Positions 1 through 8,376 of a DNA stretch of 64,000 bases are shown here, piece by piece (position 1 is the stretch's first letter; every line of letters starts with the position of its first letter). The notes beneath the pieces are model-generated. The model saw only the letters and a program-made list of their open reading frames with translations. It was not told the DNA's origin and did no database searches. The stretch lies in assembly GCF_000023265.1 (NCBI RefSeq), contig NC_013124.1:1244001-1308000 (forward strand), in the 5' to 3' direction. The position numbers and the translations under genes were made by a program. The stretch comes from Acidimicrobium ferrooxidans DSM 10331 (GTDB lineage Bacteria > Actinomycetota > Acidimicrobiia > Acidimicrobiales > Acidimicrobiaceae).

Positions 1-839
1 CGAGAGATGCGCATCTGCGGCGCCATGACCGCGGCGAACAGCGAGAGTGGGATGGGACCCTCGGTATGCAGGCGCTCCGCCTCGACGGGATCGACGCCAC
101 TCGTCACCGCGAGGACAAGCGAATCGCCTTCGCGCAGGTAGATCGCGGCCCTCGCGAAGCCACCTGCCGTCGTGACGGCATCCGCGGCGGTCTGGAGCAC
201 CTCGAGGAGCGCCGTGCGCCGCTGGACGTCTCCCGAGGCCGCGAGGAGCCCTGCGAGTCGAGCTCGCTCGGCCTCGAGGATGCGGACCTGGGCCGAGACG
301 CGCGAACGCAGATGCTCCTGGACGAGGGCGAGCCCGACCAGCTGTGCGAGCACGTCCAGGTACCCGACTTCCTCGGCGTCGAGACCTCCGAGGCTCACCG
401 GCTGGTCGAGGAACAAGATGGCGCCCACCTCTTGCTCCCACGACTCCACGAGTTCAAAGGTGAGCGTTGCCGGGTTCCACCCCTCGACGAGCGACTCCGT
501 CTCGCGGATGGCCGCCTTGGCGAGCAGCTCGTCGAGCAACGGGTGGTCTCCGTCGACGACGTGGAGGCTACCGATGCGCCGCGCCACCGCAACGAGGCGA
601 TCGAGATCGGAGCGTGCGAGCGCGATCTCCCGGAGCTCCCGAGCCGAGGTCAACCGACCCGCGACGTGGGTCACACGGAAGTACCCATCGCCCTCGAGAC
701 TCGCGAGCCCAGCACTGGCGAACGACGTCAACGGAGCAATGGCTGCACACAGCGCGCGATCGAGGACCGTGTCGGTCGTCGGGCGGGCGAGAACCTCACC
801 CGCGATGGCGGCAAGTTCGGCGAAGCGCCGCGCGGTCAT
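1..839 (-). CDS. GAF-domain protein (C-terminus cut by window edge)
   Basis: The visible 279 residues read as two GAF-like sensor domains, roughly residues 10-165 and 195 onward, joined by a short charged helix around residues 175-200. GAF domains bind small ligands or mediate dimerisation in signalling proteins; no ligand can be named here. The ATG at 839 follows a strong ribosome-binding site (GGCGGAGGAG). The protein continues past position 1, so an output domain (cyclase, kinase, phosphatase or regulator) may lie outside the window. The domain call rests on overall pattern rather than a diagnostic motif. Confidence 0.6.
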   Translation of the reverse strand, partial: MTARRFAELAAIAGEVLARPTTDTVLDRALCAAIAPLTSFASAGLASLEGDGYFRVTHVAGRLTSARELREIALARSDLDRLVAVARRIGSLHVVDGDHPLLDELLAKAAIRETESLVEGWNPATLTFELVESWEQEVGAILFLDQPVSLGGLDAEEVGYLDVLAQLVGLALVQEHLRSRVSAQVRILEAERARLAGLLAASGDVQRRTALLEVLQTAADAVTTAGGFARAAIYLREGDSLVLAVTSGVDPVEAERLHTEGPIPLSLFAAVMAPQMRIS

Positions 840-952
840 GGCCTCTCCTCCGCCTCCCCTCATCGGCACTATCGGACGCTGGATCGGCGATCTCAAGTCA
901 CACGGGCAGCCTCGCCCACGCCGCGCTCAGCACCGTGGAGCGCGTGTCGCGC

Positions 953-2050
953 CTACGGCTGCCCGAACGCGACCGGCGTACCCGACCACCCGATCGGGTC
1001 GACGGCGACCGGCCGACCGGGTTCCGTGGCTTCGACCACCGACCCGCCGCCGACGTAGATGGCGACGTGGTCGATACCGGACGACCCCAACGTATCGTAG
1101 AAGACAAGATCACCGGGGACCAGCTGCCCGTAGCCGATAGGCGCCGAGTCGGCGGCCTGCGCAGCGGCGTCGTGCGGGAGGGCAAGGCCGAGCTGGGCGA
1201 AGACGTAGCTCACGAGCCCCGAACAGTCGAAGTACTGCACCCCTCCTGACCACTGGCCCGCGGCGCCATAGGAGTAACCGGTATCCCCGCGCGCCGCGAT
1301 GGCTTCGGCGATCGAGGCCGCCTGCTCGAGCAGCGATGCGGACGCACCCTGAGCCGGCGGCGTCGCGGCAACCGCCGCCGTCTCGGTGGCGAGTTGGACA
1401 CTCGCCCGCTGCTCGACCGCTCGCTGCTGAGCGGCTTGGGCCTGAGCGACGAGCTGGGCCATCTGGCCCTTCAGCGACGCCAACGCCGACTCGACGGACG
1501 CCTGCTCGCTCGCGGCCGCCGCTCGCGCAGCGGCGGCTACCGCCGCCGTCTGGCTCGCCGAACGCACGAGTGCCGCGAGCTGGGTTCGCTCGACCTCGAG
1601 CGCGAGTGCCATGGCCCGATACTGGGCGACGAGGCTTGTCTCGTCGGTCGCGGCGACCGACACGTCCGTCTGGACGATCGCTGCGCTGTTCGGGCTCCCG
1701 GCGAGCACCGCCCCCATGCCCGCCAATGCGTCACCGCTGGTGAACTGATCGAGGGCCGCACGGGCGAGCCGGGCCCGTTCACGCCCGAGCGCCTGTGTCT
1801 CGCTCGCGATACGCGCACGCACACCCGCGAGCTCGGCCTGATCCTGGGCGAGTTGCGCCGTCGCCGCGTCGTAGCGCTCCGCCGCGACCTGGACCGCACC
1901 GTCGAGGGCGGTGAGCTTCGCAGCGAGCTGAGCCGCTTCGGACTGGTCGGTGGCGAGATCGACGGGACGCGCAAGCGGCACTGCTTGGAGCGAGGCCGTC
2001 ACGGCCGCAGCGATGCCGAGGAGGGCCGCCCGCACCAGCACGCGCCGCAT
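953..2050 (-). CDS. Secreted NlpC/P60-family peptidoglycan hydrolase
   Basis: This 365-residue protein has a Sec-type signal peptide (MRRVLVRAALLGIAAAV), a long Ala/Gln-rich coiled coil at about residues 35-235, and a C-terminal NlpC/P60 domain. The nucleophile lies in DCSGLVSYVF (Cys about 276) and the general-base His in GIDHVAIYVG (about 328). The third polar residue usual in the family is not obvious, because the expected His region reads VEATEPGR. The layout resembles actinobacterial RipA/CwlO-type D,L-endopeptidases that cut stem peptides during cell separation. It is monocistronic. The ATG follows GGGAGGTGCG, and a TAGCCT hexamer lies about 40 bases upstream. Confidence 0.85.
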   Translation of the reverse strand: MRRVLVRAALLGIAAAVTASLQAVPLARPVDLATDQSEAAQLAAKLTALDGAVQVAAERYDAATAQLAQDQAELAGVRARIASETQALGRERARLARAALDQFTSGDALAGMGAVLAGSPNSAAIVQTDVSVAATDETSLVAQYRAMALALEVERTQLAALVRSASQTAAVAAAARAAAASEQASVESALASLKGQMAQLVAQAQAAQQRAVEQRASVQLATETAAVAATPPAQGASASLLEQAASIAEAIAARGDTGYSYGAAGQWSGGVQYFDCSGLVSYVFAQLGLALPHDAAAQAADSAPIGYGQLVPGDLVFYDTLGSSGIDHVAIYVGGGSVVEATEPGRPVAVDPIGWSGTPVAFGQP

Positions 2051-2146
2051 CGCACCTCCCGCACCCAGATTGCGCTCAGGCTACCATGCCACTGGCGGCC
2101 GCACCAGACAGGCGACGGCGGCCCGTCCGAGCGATGGAGGTCAGCG

Positions 2147-3331
2147 ATGGTGCACGGCGTCGACGACACGGCCCAGGGAGCACCTTCGGGCGCACTCGCC
2201 GGCATCGTCGTCGCGGACTTCTCACGGGTTCTCGCCGGGCCGCTCGCCACCATGATCCTCGGCGACCTCGGCGCGACCGTCATCAAGGTCGAGCACCCTC
2301 GCGGCGACGAGACGCGCACCTGGCGCCCTCCCGAGCGCGACGGAAGGGCCACCTACTATCTCAGCGTCAATCGCAACAAGCGTGCCATCGCGCTCGACCT
2401 CGACGACCCGAACGATCGTGCCATCGCATGTCGGCTCGCCGCCCGAGCTGACGTGCTCGTCGAGAACCTTCGAGTCGGGACCATGGCCCGGTGGGGCCTC
2501 GCCTACGACGACCTCCGCGCGACGAACCCGCGCCTCATCTACGCCTCGATCTCGGGCTATGGTGACGGACCCGGCGCTCACCTCCCCGGCTACGACGTCG
2601 CGATCCAAGCAGCGAGCGGGTTCATGGACCTGACCGGCCAACCAGACGGGCCAGCCACGAAGGCCGGCGTCGCGATCGTGGACGTCGAGACCGGTCTCAC
2701 CCTCACCATCGGTGTCCTCGCTGCGCTCGTCGCGCGGGAGCAGACGGGACGGGGCCAGCTCGTGCGGACCAGCCTCCTCCAGAGCGCGTTGTTCGGCCTC
2801 GTGAACCAGATCGGTGGCTACCTCGCGACCGGGAACGTGCCACGACGGCTCGGCAACGCCCACCCCAGCCTCGCGCCCTACCAACCGCTCAGGTGCGCCG
2901 ATGGCCTCCTCGTCATCGCCGTCGGCAACGACGCGCAGTTCGAGCGCCTCGCGACGGCGCTCGGCCTCGACGGCCTCGAGGATGACCCGCGCTTTGGCTC
3001 CAACGCCGATCGCGTGCGCCACCGCGACGAGCTCGCCGAGCTCCTCGAGGCGCGACTCGCGACCGAGACCCGCGAGACCTGGGCGCGCCGTCTCGAAGCC
3101 GCGGGCGTCCCCGCATCGCCCATCAACTCGGTCGCCGAAGCGGTGACGCTCGCCGAGTTTCTCGGGCTCTCGCCTCGAGTCCGGCTTCCCGGCCCGCTCG
3201 AGCTCGACACGATCGCGAACCCGCTCGCCCTCTCCGACACACCGGTCACCTACGCGCTCGAACCTCCGGATCTCGACGCCGATCGCGACTGGGTGCTGGC
3301 GTGGCTCGATGCGGCAGAACGAAACGCCTGA
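2147..3331 (+). CDS. Family III CoA-transferase (CaiB/BaiF type)
   Basis: The 394-residue product moves CoA between acyl groups. The family N-terminal pattern is clear (GIVVADFSRVLAGPLATMILGD), as is the GDG turn, and Asp179 in VAIVDVETGL aligns with the catalytic aspartate of formyl-CoA transferase. The substrate cannot be told from sequence. The reading frame stays open for 750 bases upstream, but that part is antisense to the NlpC/P60 gene. The ATG at 2147 sits 6 bases after GGAGG, which fixes the start. The last 82 bases overlap the tail of the opposing amidase gene. Confidence 0.85.
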   Translation: MVHGVDDTAQGAPSGALAGIVVADFSRVLAGPLATMILGDLGATVIKVEHPRGDETRTWRPPERDGRATYYLSVNRNKRAIALDLDDPNDRAIACRLAARADVLVENLRVGTMARWGLAYDDLRATNPRLIYASISGYGDGPGAHLPGYDVAIQAASGFMDLTGQPDGPATKAGVAIVDVETGLTLTIGVLAALVAREQTGRGQLVRTSLLQSALFGLVNQIGGYLATGNVPRRLGNAHPSLAPYQPLRCADGLLVIAVGNDAQFERLATALGLDGLEDDPRFGSNADRVRHRDELAELLEARLATETRETWARRLEAAGVPASPINSVAEAVTLAEFLGLSPRVRLPGPLELDTIANPLALSDTPVTYALEPPDLDADRDWVLAWLDAAERNA

Positions 3332-4431
3332 ACGAGACGCCGTGCCACGTGGACGAGCCGCCCATCGGCACCGAATGGCCCGACGACCTGGACCGAGAAC
3401 GGCACCCGGCTCGTTCGCCACGGGCCCGCTCCGCCCCCGACCGGCACGCTGAGCGCCGGCAGGCCGAGGGCGTTCCAGGGGATGGTGAGCTCGTTGAGCC
3501 GCAACGTCGACCAGGCACTGAGGGGTCCGGGCGGCGCGAGGAGGGTCGGCACGAGCGCGAGCGCCTCGCTGTCGGCGAACCAGGCCTCAAAGGCCGCCCG
3601 CCACGCGTGGAGCCGAGCACGTGCCTCGAGATAGGCCGCACCGTCGACCGCGAGCGCTCCCTCGAGCCGTCGCCTCACCCACGGATCGAGCCGATGCGCC
3701 TGGCGGAGGAGCCATCCCCACGTCGCCGCCGCCTCGAAGTCGAGGATCGTGCCGCCGGCACGGGCGAGCTCACCGAGATCGACCGGCGCCGACACCAGTC
3801 GCTCGGCGAGCTCGCCGAGTCGCCCATCGACGTTGGGCTCGCCGACACCCACACCGACGAGTGGCCAGTCGCCCACCAGCTCGTCGATCCCGAGCGCACG
3901 AGCGCCCTCGGACAGCCGATCGATGTCGGGGGCGATGAGCCCCACGGTGTCGAGACTGGGCGCCAGCGGCGCCACACCCGACGTCGGCAGAAGGCCGTAG
4001 CTCGGCTTCAGACCGAGGACCCCATTGGCCGCCGCTGGGATCCGCACCGATCCGCCGGTGTCGGTACCGAGGGCGAGATCGACGAGCCCGAGCCCGACCC
4101 CGACCGCCGATCCACTCGACGAACCACCCGGCACGAGCGACGCGTCCAACACGTTCTCCGGGGTGCCATCGAACGGGTTGACACCGTGCGTCCCGTAGGC
4201 GAGCTCCACCATGACCGTCCGCGCCGTCGGCACCCACCCGGCCGCTCGCAACCGTGCGACGACGGTCGCGTCCCGAAGCGCAGGTCCCACCATGGTGCCA
4301 AGGAGCCGACTCCCGACGCGCGTCGGCACGCCGACGACGTCGATGTTGTCCTTCACCCCGAGGCGACGTGCGACCGGAGCCGCTTCGATCGACGGGGCAC
4401 CGAGTGCCCAATTCCTAGGAGCCGTCGACAT
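3250..4431 (-). CDS. Amidase-signature family hydrolase
   Basis: The 393-residue protein carries the Ser-cisSer-Lys triad of the amidase-signature family: Lys27 in GVKDNID, cis-Ser104 in PGGSSSGSAV and nucleophile Ser128 in GTDTGGSVRIP. The 24-residue spacing between the two serines equals that of malonamidase E2. It hydrolyses an amide whose identity is not predictable; no GatB or GatC lies nearby, so a GatA role is unlikely. The ATG at 4431 follows AGAGGAGG and lies inside the end of the upstream hydrolase gene (17-base overlap). The last 27 or so residues are low-complexity Ser/Ala/Arg, read antisense through the CoA-transferase end. Confidence 0.85.
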   Translation of the reverse strand: MSTAPRNWALGAPSIEAAPVARRLGVKDNIDVVGVPTRVGSRLLGTMVGPALRDATVVARLRAAGWVPTARTVMVELAYGTHGVNPFDGTPENVLDASLVPGGSSSGSAVGVGLGLVDLALGTDTGGSVRIPAAANGVLGLKPSYGLLPTSGVAPLAPSLDTVGLIAPDIDRLSEGARALGIDELVGDWPLVGVGVGEPNVDGRLGELAERLVSAPVDLGELARAGGTILDFEAAATWGWLLRQAHRLDPWVRRRLEGALAVDGAAYLEARARLHAWRAAFEAWFADSEALALVPTLLAPPGPLSAWSTLRLNELTIPWNALGLPALSVPVGGGAGPWRTSRVPFSVQVVGPFGADGRLVHVARRLVQAFRSAASSHASTQSRSASRSGGSSA

Positions 4432-5563
4432 CTGCCTCCTCTGTCGCGACGCCAGACACCTGTCCGATGGTCGCAACCTGCGTCACACTGGGCGCCATCT
4501 GCCGCAGGTACGTGTCGAAGAACGCGATGCTGACGGCAGCGACGGCCTGCTCGGCAGGCCCTTCGGTCGTGTAGGGTCCGAGGTGGTCGGCCCCGAGGAG
4601 CCACTCGAGGTACTTGGGCGCCTGGGCGTCCGCGTAGATCGCCTGGGATGCGGACGGCGGGTTCACCGTGTCGGCGGAGCCCTGCACGACGAGCATCGGG
4701 ACGGACGAGCCGAAGAACGACCCGCCGAAGGGGGAGAACACCGCGCCCGACAGCACGGCGACGGCACGAACGCCAGGGATCGCACAGCAGGTGTTGTCCG
4801 CGCTCGCAAGGACCACGTCGCCGCCGTCGCTCTGGCCCGCGAGCGCGACGTCGTCGGTCGCGACACGGCCCGCGAGCACGCCCGAGCGCGCAAGCACGTC
4901 CATCTCGCCGATGGCGGCCGAGAGGTCACCCGGTTCGTTGAGCATGTCCGACTCGAAGGCGTCCGCGATCGCCGCGTCGTGCAGGTCGACCCCGTAGGTC
5001 GCCAGCGCCCACGCAGAGCTCAGTGGGAAGCGGGGAGCAGCGACCACGTAGCCTGCGCGAACCCACGCCTCGATGAGCGGCACGTACGCACTCGGATCCT
5101 CGTCGAAGCCGGCCGCAAACACGATGAGGGGATAGGGTCCACCCACGCTCGCGACCGGGGCATCGGCCACGATGGTACTCGATGCCGTCCGGGACGGATA
5201 GAAGACGTCCAGCAGGTAGCTGCGTTCCGAACACGCGTGCGTCGTCGGTACGCACGTCACCCTGCCAGGCTCGGTGACGGTCACCCGAAGCTCGCCCACC
5301 CCAGCGATCTGCCCGCTCTGGTGCGCAGACGACGAGCGCGGCCGCGTCGACGAGGGCGCTGGCTCGTGTCGATGCGTCGTCGACGCGCTCGGGGTCGTCG
5401 TCGCTCGTTCCATGGCCGTCGCCGTCACGACCGACGCCGACGCCACGACGACGACGGCACCGACCCCGACGAGGGCGCGGCGCCTAGCCCTGAGTCTGCG
5501 TGAACGAGACGCCGTTCTCGACCTCCGCGATCTGCGCGATCCTTCGCGCGTGACGCCCCCCAT
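4415..5563 (-). CDS. Exported alpha/beta hydrolase (start uncertain)
   Basis: An Arg-rich N-terminus is followed by a hydrophobic segment (ALVGVGAVVVVASASVVTA), giving a signal peptide or anchor, then a Ser/Thr linker and an alpha/beta-hydrolase domain. The nucleophile elbow is GQSDGG, with likely acid Asp in GSADTVNPP and base His in GADHLGPY. The fold resembles chlorophyllase- or PAF-acetylhydrolase-like secreted esterases; the substrate is unknown. No start codon with a good ribosome-binding site lies after the rpiB stop. The ATG at 5563 (382 residues) is the best guess and overlaps rpiB by about 80 bases. The downstream amidase is translationally coupled. Confidence 0.7.
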   Translation of the reverse strand: MGGVTREGSRRSRRSRTASRSRRLRARRRALVGVGAVVVVASASVVTATAMERATTTPSASTTHRHEPAPSSTRPRSSSAHQSGQIAGVGELRVTVTEPGRVTCVPTTHACSERSYLLDVFYPSRTASSTIVADAPVASVGGPYPLIVFAAGFDEDPSAYVPLIEAWVRAGYVVAAPRFPLSSAWALATYGVDLHDAAIADAFESDMLNEPGDLSAAIGEMDVLARSGVLAGRVATDDVALAGQSDGGDVVLASADNTCCAIPGVRAVAVLSGAVFSPFGGSFFGSSVPMLVVQGSADTVNPPSASQAIYADAQAPKYLEWLLGADHLGPYTTEGPAEQAVAAVSIAFFDTYLRQMAPSVTQVATIGQVSGVATEEADVDGS

Positions 5564-5954
5564 CGAAGTCGGCCGCGAGGAACGCATCGACGATGGCGAG
5601 CGCGAGGTCGTGACCGAGCAGACGCGCCCCGAGTGCGAGGACGTTGGCGTCGTTGTGCGCCCTGGCGAGGCGAGCGGACAGCTCGTTGTAGCACAGGGCT
5701 GCACGCACGCCCCGGACCTTGTTCGCCACGATCTGCTCGCCCTGACCCGAACCTCCGAAGACGATCCCGAGTTCGGCCGCGCCGGTCGCGACCGCCTCGG
5801 CAGCAGGCTGGCAGAAGAGCGGGTAGTCGACGGACTCCTCAGAGTCGGTGCCGAAGTCGAGGACGTCGAGTCCAGCCTCGACGAGGTGGCGCTTGACGGC
5901 CTCCTTCAGCGCGTAGCCGGCGTGGTCGGCGCCCAATGCGATGATCCGACTCAC
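5484..5954 (-). CDS. rpiB: Ribose-5-phosphate isomerase B
   Basis: This 156-residue RpiB/LacAB-family enzyme interconverts ribose 5-phosphate and ribulose 5-phosphate in the pentose-phosphate pathway. It starts with GADHAGYALK, and its phosphate-binding loop reads FGGSGQGEQIVANK. The E. coli catalytic Cys66 position is Phe, and Glu73 occupies the place of the catalytic Glu75 known in the Mycobacterium tuberculosis enzyme, so it belongs to that actinobacterial subclass. The GTG start overlaps the bpa stop by 4 bases (GTGA), indicating coupling. Confidence 0.92.
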   Translation of the reverse strand: MSRIIALGADHAGYALKEAVKRHLVEAGLDVLDFGTDSEESVDYPLFCQPAAEAVATGAAELGIVFGGSGQGEQIVANKVRGVRAALCYNELSARLARAHNDANVLALGARLLGHDLALAIVDAFLAADFDGGRHARRIAQIAEVENGVSFTQTQG

Positions 5955-6427
5955 AGGTAGGCCCCCGGTGCTTGCTGGGCTCCAGGAGGCTGCGGCAGGC
6001 CGCGACCGCGCAACTGCTCCAGCTGTGCATTCGAGGCCATGCGCTGGGCAAACAGGGTCGCTTGGATGCCCTGGAACAGACCTTCAAGCCACCCGAGCAA
6101 CTGGGCCTGCGCGACCCGGAGCTCGGCCTCGGACGGCACAACGCCCTCTTGGAACGGCAACGAGAAGGACCGCAGCTCGTCGGCGAGGTCGGGTGAGACC
6201 ACCTCGCTCAGCGCGCGCAACGACTGCTCGTAGATCTCGGCGAGGCGCTCCCTGGAGCGCTCGTCGAGGGTCGCCTGACGGACCTCGTCGAGGAGCGCGC
6301 GCACCATCGCCCCGATGCGGATCACTCGAGCCGGCGACATCACCGCATCGGTATCGGCGCTACCAGCGTTGGGCTCGCCCGATGCTCCAGCCGTCGTCTG
6401 CTCGGCGTACTCAGAATTCTCAGCCAT
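5951..6427 (-). CDS. bpa: Bacterial proteasome activator Bpa/PafE
   Basis: The 158-residue helical protein matches the Bpa (PafE, DUF2587) family: a disordered acidic N-terminus, a helical bundle at about residues 30-130, a Gly/Pro/Gln-rich tail, and the C-terminal tetrapeptide GAYL. In Mycobacterium the corresponding GQYL tail docks into pockets of the 20S proteasome and opens its gate without ATP; the same role is inferred. No proteasome subunit or Pup gene is in the window. A strong ribosome-binding site (GGAGGGAG) precedes the ATG. The gene leads the bpa-rpiB-hydrolase-amidase run. Confidence 0.85.
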   Translation of the reverse strand: MAENSEYAEQTTAGASGEPNAGSADTDAVMSPARVIRIGAMVRALLDEVRQATLDERSRERLAEIYEQSLRALSEVVSPDLADELRSFSLPFQEGVVPSEAELRVAQAQLLGWLEGLFQGIQATLFAQRMASNAQLEQLRGRGLPQPPGAQQAPGAYL

Positions 6428-6466
6428 CAGCTCCCTCCATCGACCGGCTACGCACGACCCCGCGGC

Positions 6467-6472
6467 AGCCTA
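6467..6472 (-). promoter_or_regulatory. TAGGCT -10-like box of bpa
   Basis: TAGGCT read on the minus strand, about 40 bases before the bpa start, leaving room for a leader that contains the ribosome-binding site. It is the same hexamer found before several other genes in this window. No convincing -35 element was seen. Confidence 0.4.
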
Positions 6473-6483
6473 CCTCACCGGAC

Positions 6484-7608
6484 CTAGGGGCCCACCGCGA
6501 TCGGCACGAGGACCTCGGCAGGGGTCAGTGCACCGTGGCGAGCGCGCATCCGTAGCGCGCCTTGATCGGCTGGGTCATCGAAGAACACGGGCGCGGTCGC
6601 GACGAGGCAGACGTCGCCGAGGCGTTGCTCGAAGGTCTCCGGGACCGGCCCCCCGAAGAGCCCAGCGGCGACGGCCTCCTCGCGTGTGAACACCTTCGCG
6701 ACGTCGCCGTAGCGAGCGCGGCATCGCTCCGCCAACGCCGCCGGATCGCCAGCGGTGTGCAACCATCGGAAACGACCCTCGCCCGACACCAGCGAGCAGT
6801 CGCCTCGCACGTCGCGATCGAGTCGCAGAGCGCCTCCGTCGACCGCCACCTGACCATGATCGGCCGTGACGACCAGCGTCACCCCTGGCGGCAGCCGCTC
6901 GAGCAGCAGGCCGACCATCGCGTCGACCATGCGCAGCTCGCGCCGGTAGGCCTCCCCGAGACCGAACTCGTGCGCGGTGGTGTCGATCCCTTCGTAGTAG
7001 GCGTAGACGAACCGCTCCCCACGAGCGAGTGCCTCGTCGATACGCGTCACGACCTGGCTCAAGGTCGACCACCAGGCCAGCCGCGCGCCACGGAGATGCA
7101 CCTTCGTGAAGCAGGTGTCGGCGTAGGCGAACTTGGTCACCGCAACGGGGTTCGCCCCGAGGAACGGGGTCACCGGCGCGAGCCGCTCCGGTGCCGGCGC
7201 CGGGCCTCGCCCGTTCACAGTCCAGCGCAAGACGTTGAGCACGGATCCAGGCCCGACGACGACGCGGTAGCCAAGCACGCCGTGCACCGCCGGCACCACG
7301 CCGGTCGTGAGCGACGTCAGCGCGGTCGCGGTCGTCGTCGGTGCCGTCGAGTGGGCTGGCACCACCCGGAGCGCGCCGAGGGTCGCAAGCTCGTGCCGAT
7401 GCTCCATCAACTGGAGATAGCCGAGTCCGTCGAGCACGAGCAGGACGACTCGCTCGGGTGACCCCACGTGGTCGGCCAACCACGCGGGTGCTGCCGGCTG
7501 GCCCGCCATGTCGAGCAGGCCGAAGATCCCCGGCACCACACCGGCGAGCGACGGCCCGTCGTAGCGTGGCACTATGAAGCCGTGATCGGCCTCGCGCGCG
7601 ATCTCCAT
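6484..7608 (-). CDS. Alkaline-phosphatase-superfamily nucleotide pyrophosphatase/phosphodiesterase-like protein
   Basis: The 374-residue protein has the metal-binding signature of the nucleotide pyrophosphatase/phosphodiesterase branch: VLLVLDGLGY near residue 52, the Thr nucleophile region STAPTTTATALTSLTTG, YYEGIDTTAHEFG, and VVTADHGQVAVDGG near residue 250. It probably hydrolyses a phosphodiester or phosphonate; the substrate is unknown and no signal peptide is seen. The frame is open further upstream, but ATG at 7608 follows AAGGAGG, which decides the start. It is divergent from the rrf2 gene. Confidence 0.8.
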   Translation of the reverse strand: MEIAREADHGFIVPRYDGPSLAGVVPGIFGLLDMAGQPAAPAWLADHVGSPERVVLLVLDGLGYLQLMEHRHELATLGALRVVPAHSTAPTTTATALTSLTTGVVPAVHGVLGYRVVVGPGSVLNVLRWTVNGRGPAPAPERLAPVTPFLGANPVAVTKFAYADTCFTKVHLRGARLAWWSTLSQVVTRIDEALARGERFVYAYYEGIDTTAHEFGLGEAYRRELRMVDAMVGLLLERLPPGVTLVVTADHGQVAVDGGALRLDRDVRGDCSLVSGEGRFRWLHTAGDPAALAERCRARYGDVAKVFTREEAVAAGLFGGPVPETFEQRLGDVCLVATAPVFFDDPADQGALRMRARHGALTPAEVLVPIAVGP

Positions 7609-7920
7609 CCGCCCTCCTTGGGCCAAGGCTACCGTGTGTTCGCCGCAGCCTGAAAGCCGAACCGCCGCGTTCGTCGCTTCACGACCACTCCACGGCTCGC
7701 GTGTCCGTGGGCGCTCGGCCCGAGCTCGCGCTCGAGCCGCGACCAGCATGGGAGCTGAGCTCCGTCCTGCCCGCACCCCGAGCGAACGACAGGAGTCGTC
7801 GCACCCTCGAACGAGCCAGCCTCGCTCGGGAACGACCCGGCCCCAGGCGCGCTCGTGGCCCAAGGTGGGCGATCGACCGATCGCCCCACGACCTCGCGGC
7901 CAGGAGCTAGGCTCGAGATA
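7609..7920. other. 312-base divergent intergenic region
   Basis: No gene was recognised. A TAGCCT box on the minus strand at 7626-7631 would start the phosphodiesterase transcript just ahead of its ribosome-binding site. A TAGGCT box on the plus strand at 7908-7913 serves the rrf2 gene. The open frames inside lack a family match and a ribosome-binding site. Confidence 0.5.
7908..7913 (+). promoter_or_regulatory. TAGGCT -10-like box placed for a leaderless rrf2 transcript
   Basis: TAGGCT ends 7 bases before the GTG start of the Rrf2 regulator, so the expected transcription start coincides with the start codon. No ribosome-binding site at usable spacing is present (AGGAG lies about 15 bases upstream of the start, inside the presumed promoter). 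Confidence 0.5.
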
Positions 7921-8376
7921 GTGAGGGTCTCCACGCGCGGTGACTACGCAGCCCGAGCATTGCTCTCGCTCGCGCTCCACCCGAGCGACCAACCGACCTC
8001 CGTCGCCGAGCTCGCTCGACGCACCGGGCTACCCCAGCCCTATCTCGAGCAGATCCTCCTCACGCTGAAGGGGGCAGGGCTCGTACGCTCGAAGCGGGGC
8101 GCAGGCGGCGGCTACACGCTCGGCCGGAGCGCGGAAGAGATCACCCTTGCCCAGATCATCGCGGCCGTCGACGGGCCGATCACCGTCGGTGACTTCAAGG
8201 AACCCCACGAAGACGGCGCGTGTGACCACGAAGGTCAGTGCGCGCTGCTCGAGGTCTGGGCCGAGGTCGGCCACCACATGGCCGATCACCTGCGCAGCTA
8301 CACCCTTGCCGAGATGGTGCGCCGTGCTCGTGGGCTCCGCGGCGACGTGCTCGGCGCCGTCTCGGATCCTCGGTGA
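7921..8376 (+). CDS. Rrf2-family transcriptional regulator
   Basis: The 151-residue protein begins VSTRGDYAARALLSLAL, typical of Rrf2/IscR/NsrR winged-helix regulators, with the recognition-helix region GLPQPYLEQILLTLKGAGLV and the wing SKRGAGGGY. Only two of the three Fe-S ligand cysteines of IscR/NsrR are present (Cys101 and Cys107, five residues between them), so an iron-sulfur cluster is possible but would need another ligand. The stop codon overlaps the start of the next gene by one base (TGATG), so the two are coupled and the regulator may sense a signal relevant to that acetyltransferase. The GTG start follows a TAGGCT box directly. Confidence 0.88.
   Translation: MRVSTRGDYAARALLSLALHPSDQPTSVAELARRTGLPQPYLEQILLTLKGAGLVRSKRGAGGGYTLGRSAEEITLAQIIAAVDGPITVGDFKEPHEDGACDHEGQCALLEVWAEVGHHMADHLRSYTLAEMVRRARGLRGDVLGAVSDPR

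Noticed and set aside
1394-2146. N-terminal extension of the CoA-transferase
   Set aside because: This part is antisense to the NlpC/P60 gene; ATG 2147 has GGAGG at the right distance and gives the family N-terminus.
3250-4431. Glutamyl-tRNA amidotransferase subunit A (GatA)
   Set aside because: The protein is shorter than GatA, with neither gatB nor gatC nearby; only the general amidase signature is supported.
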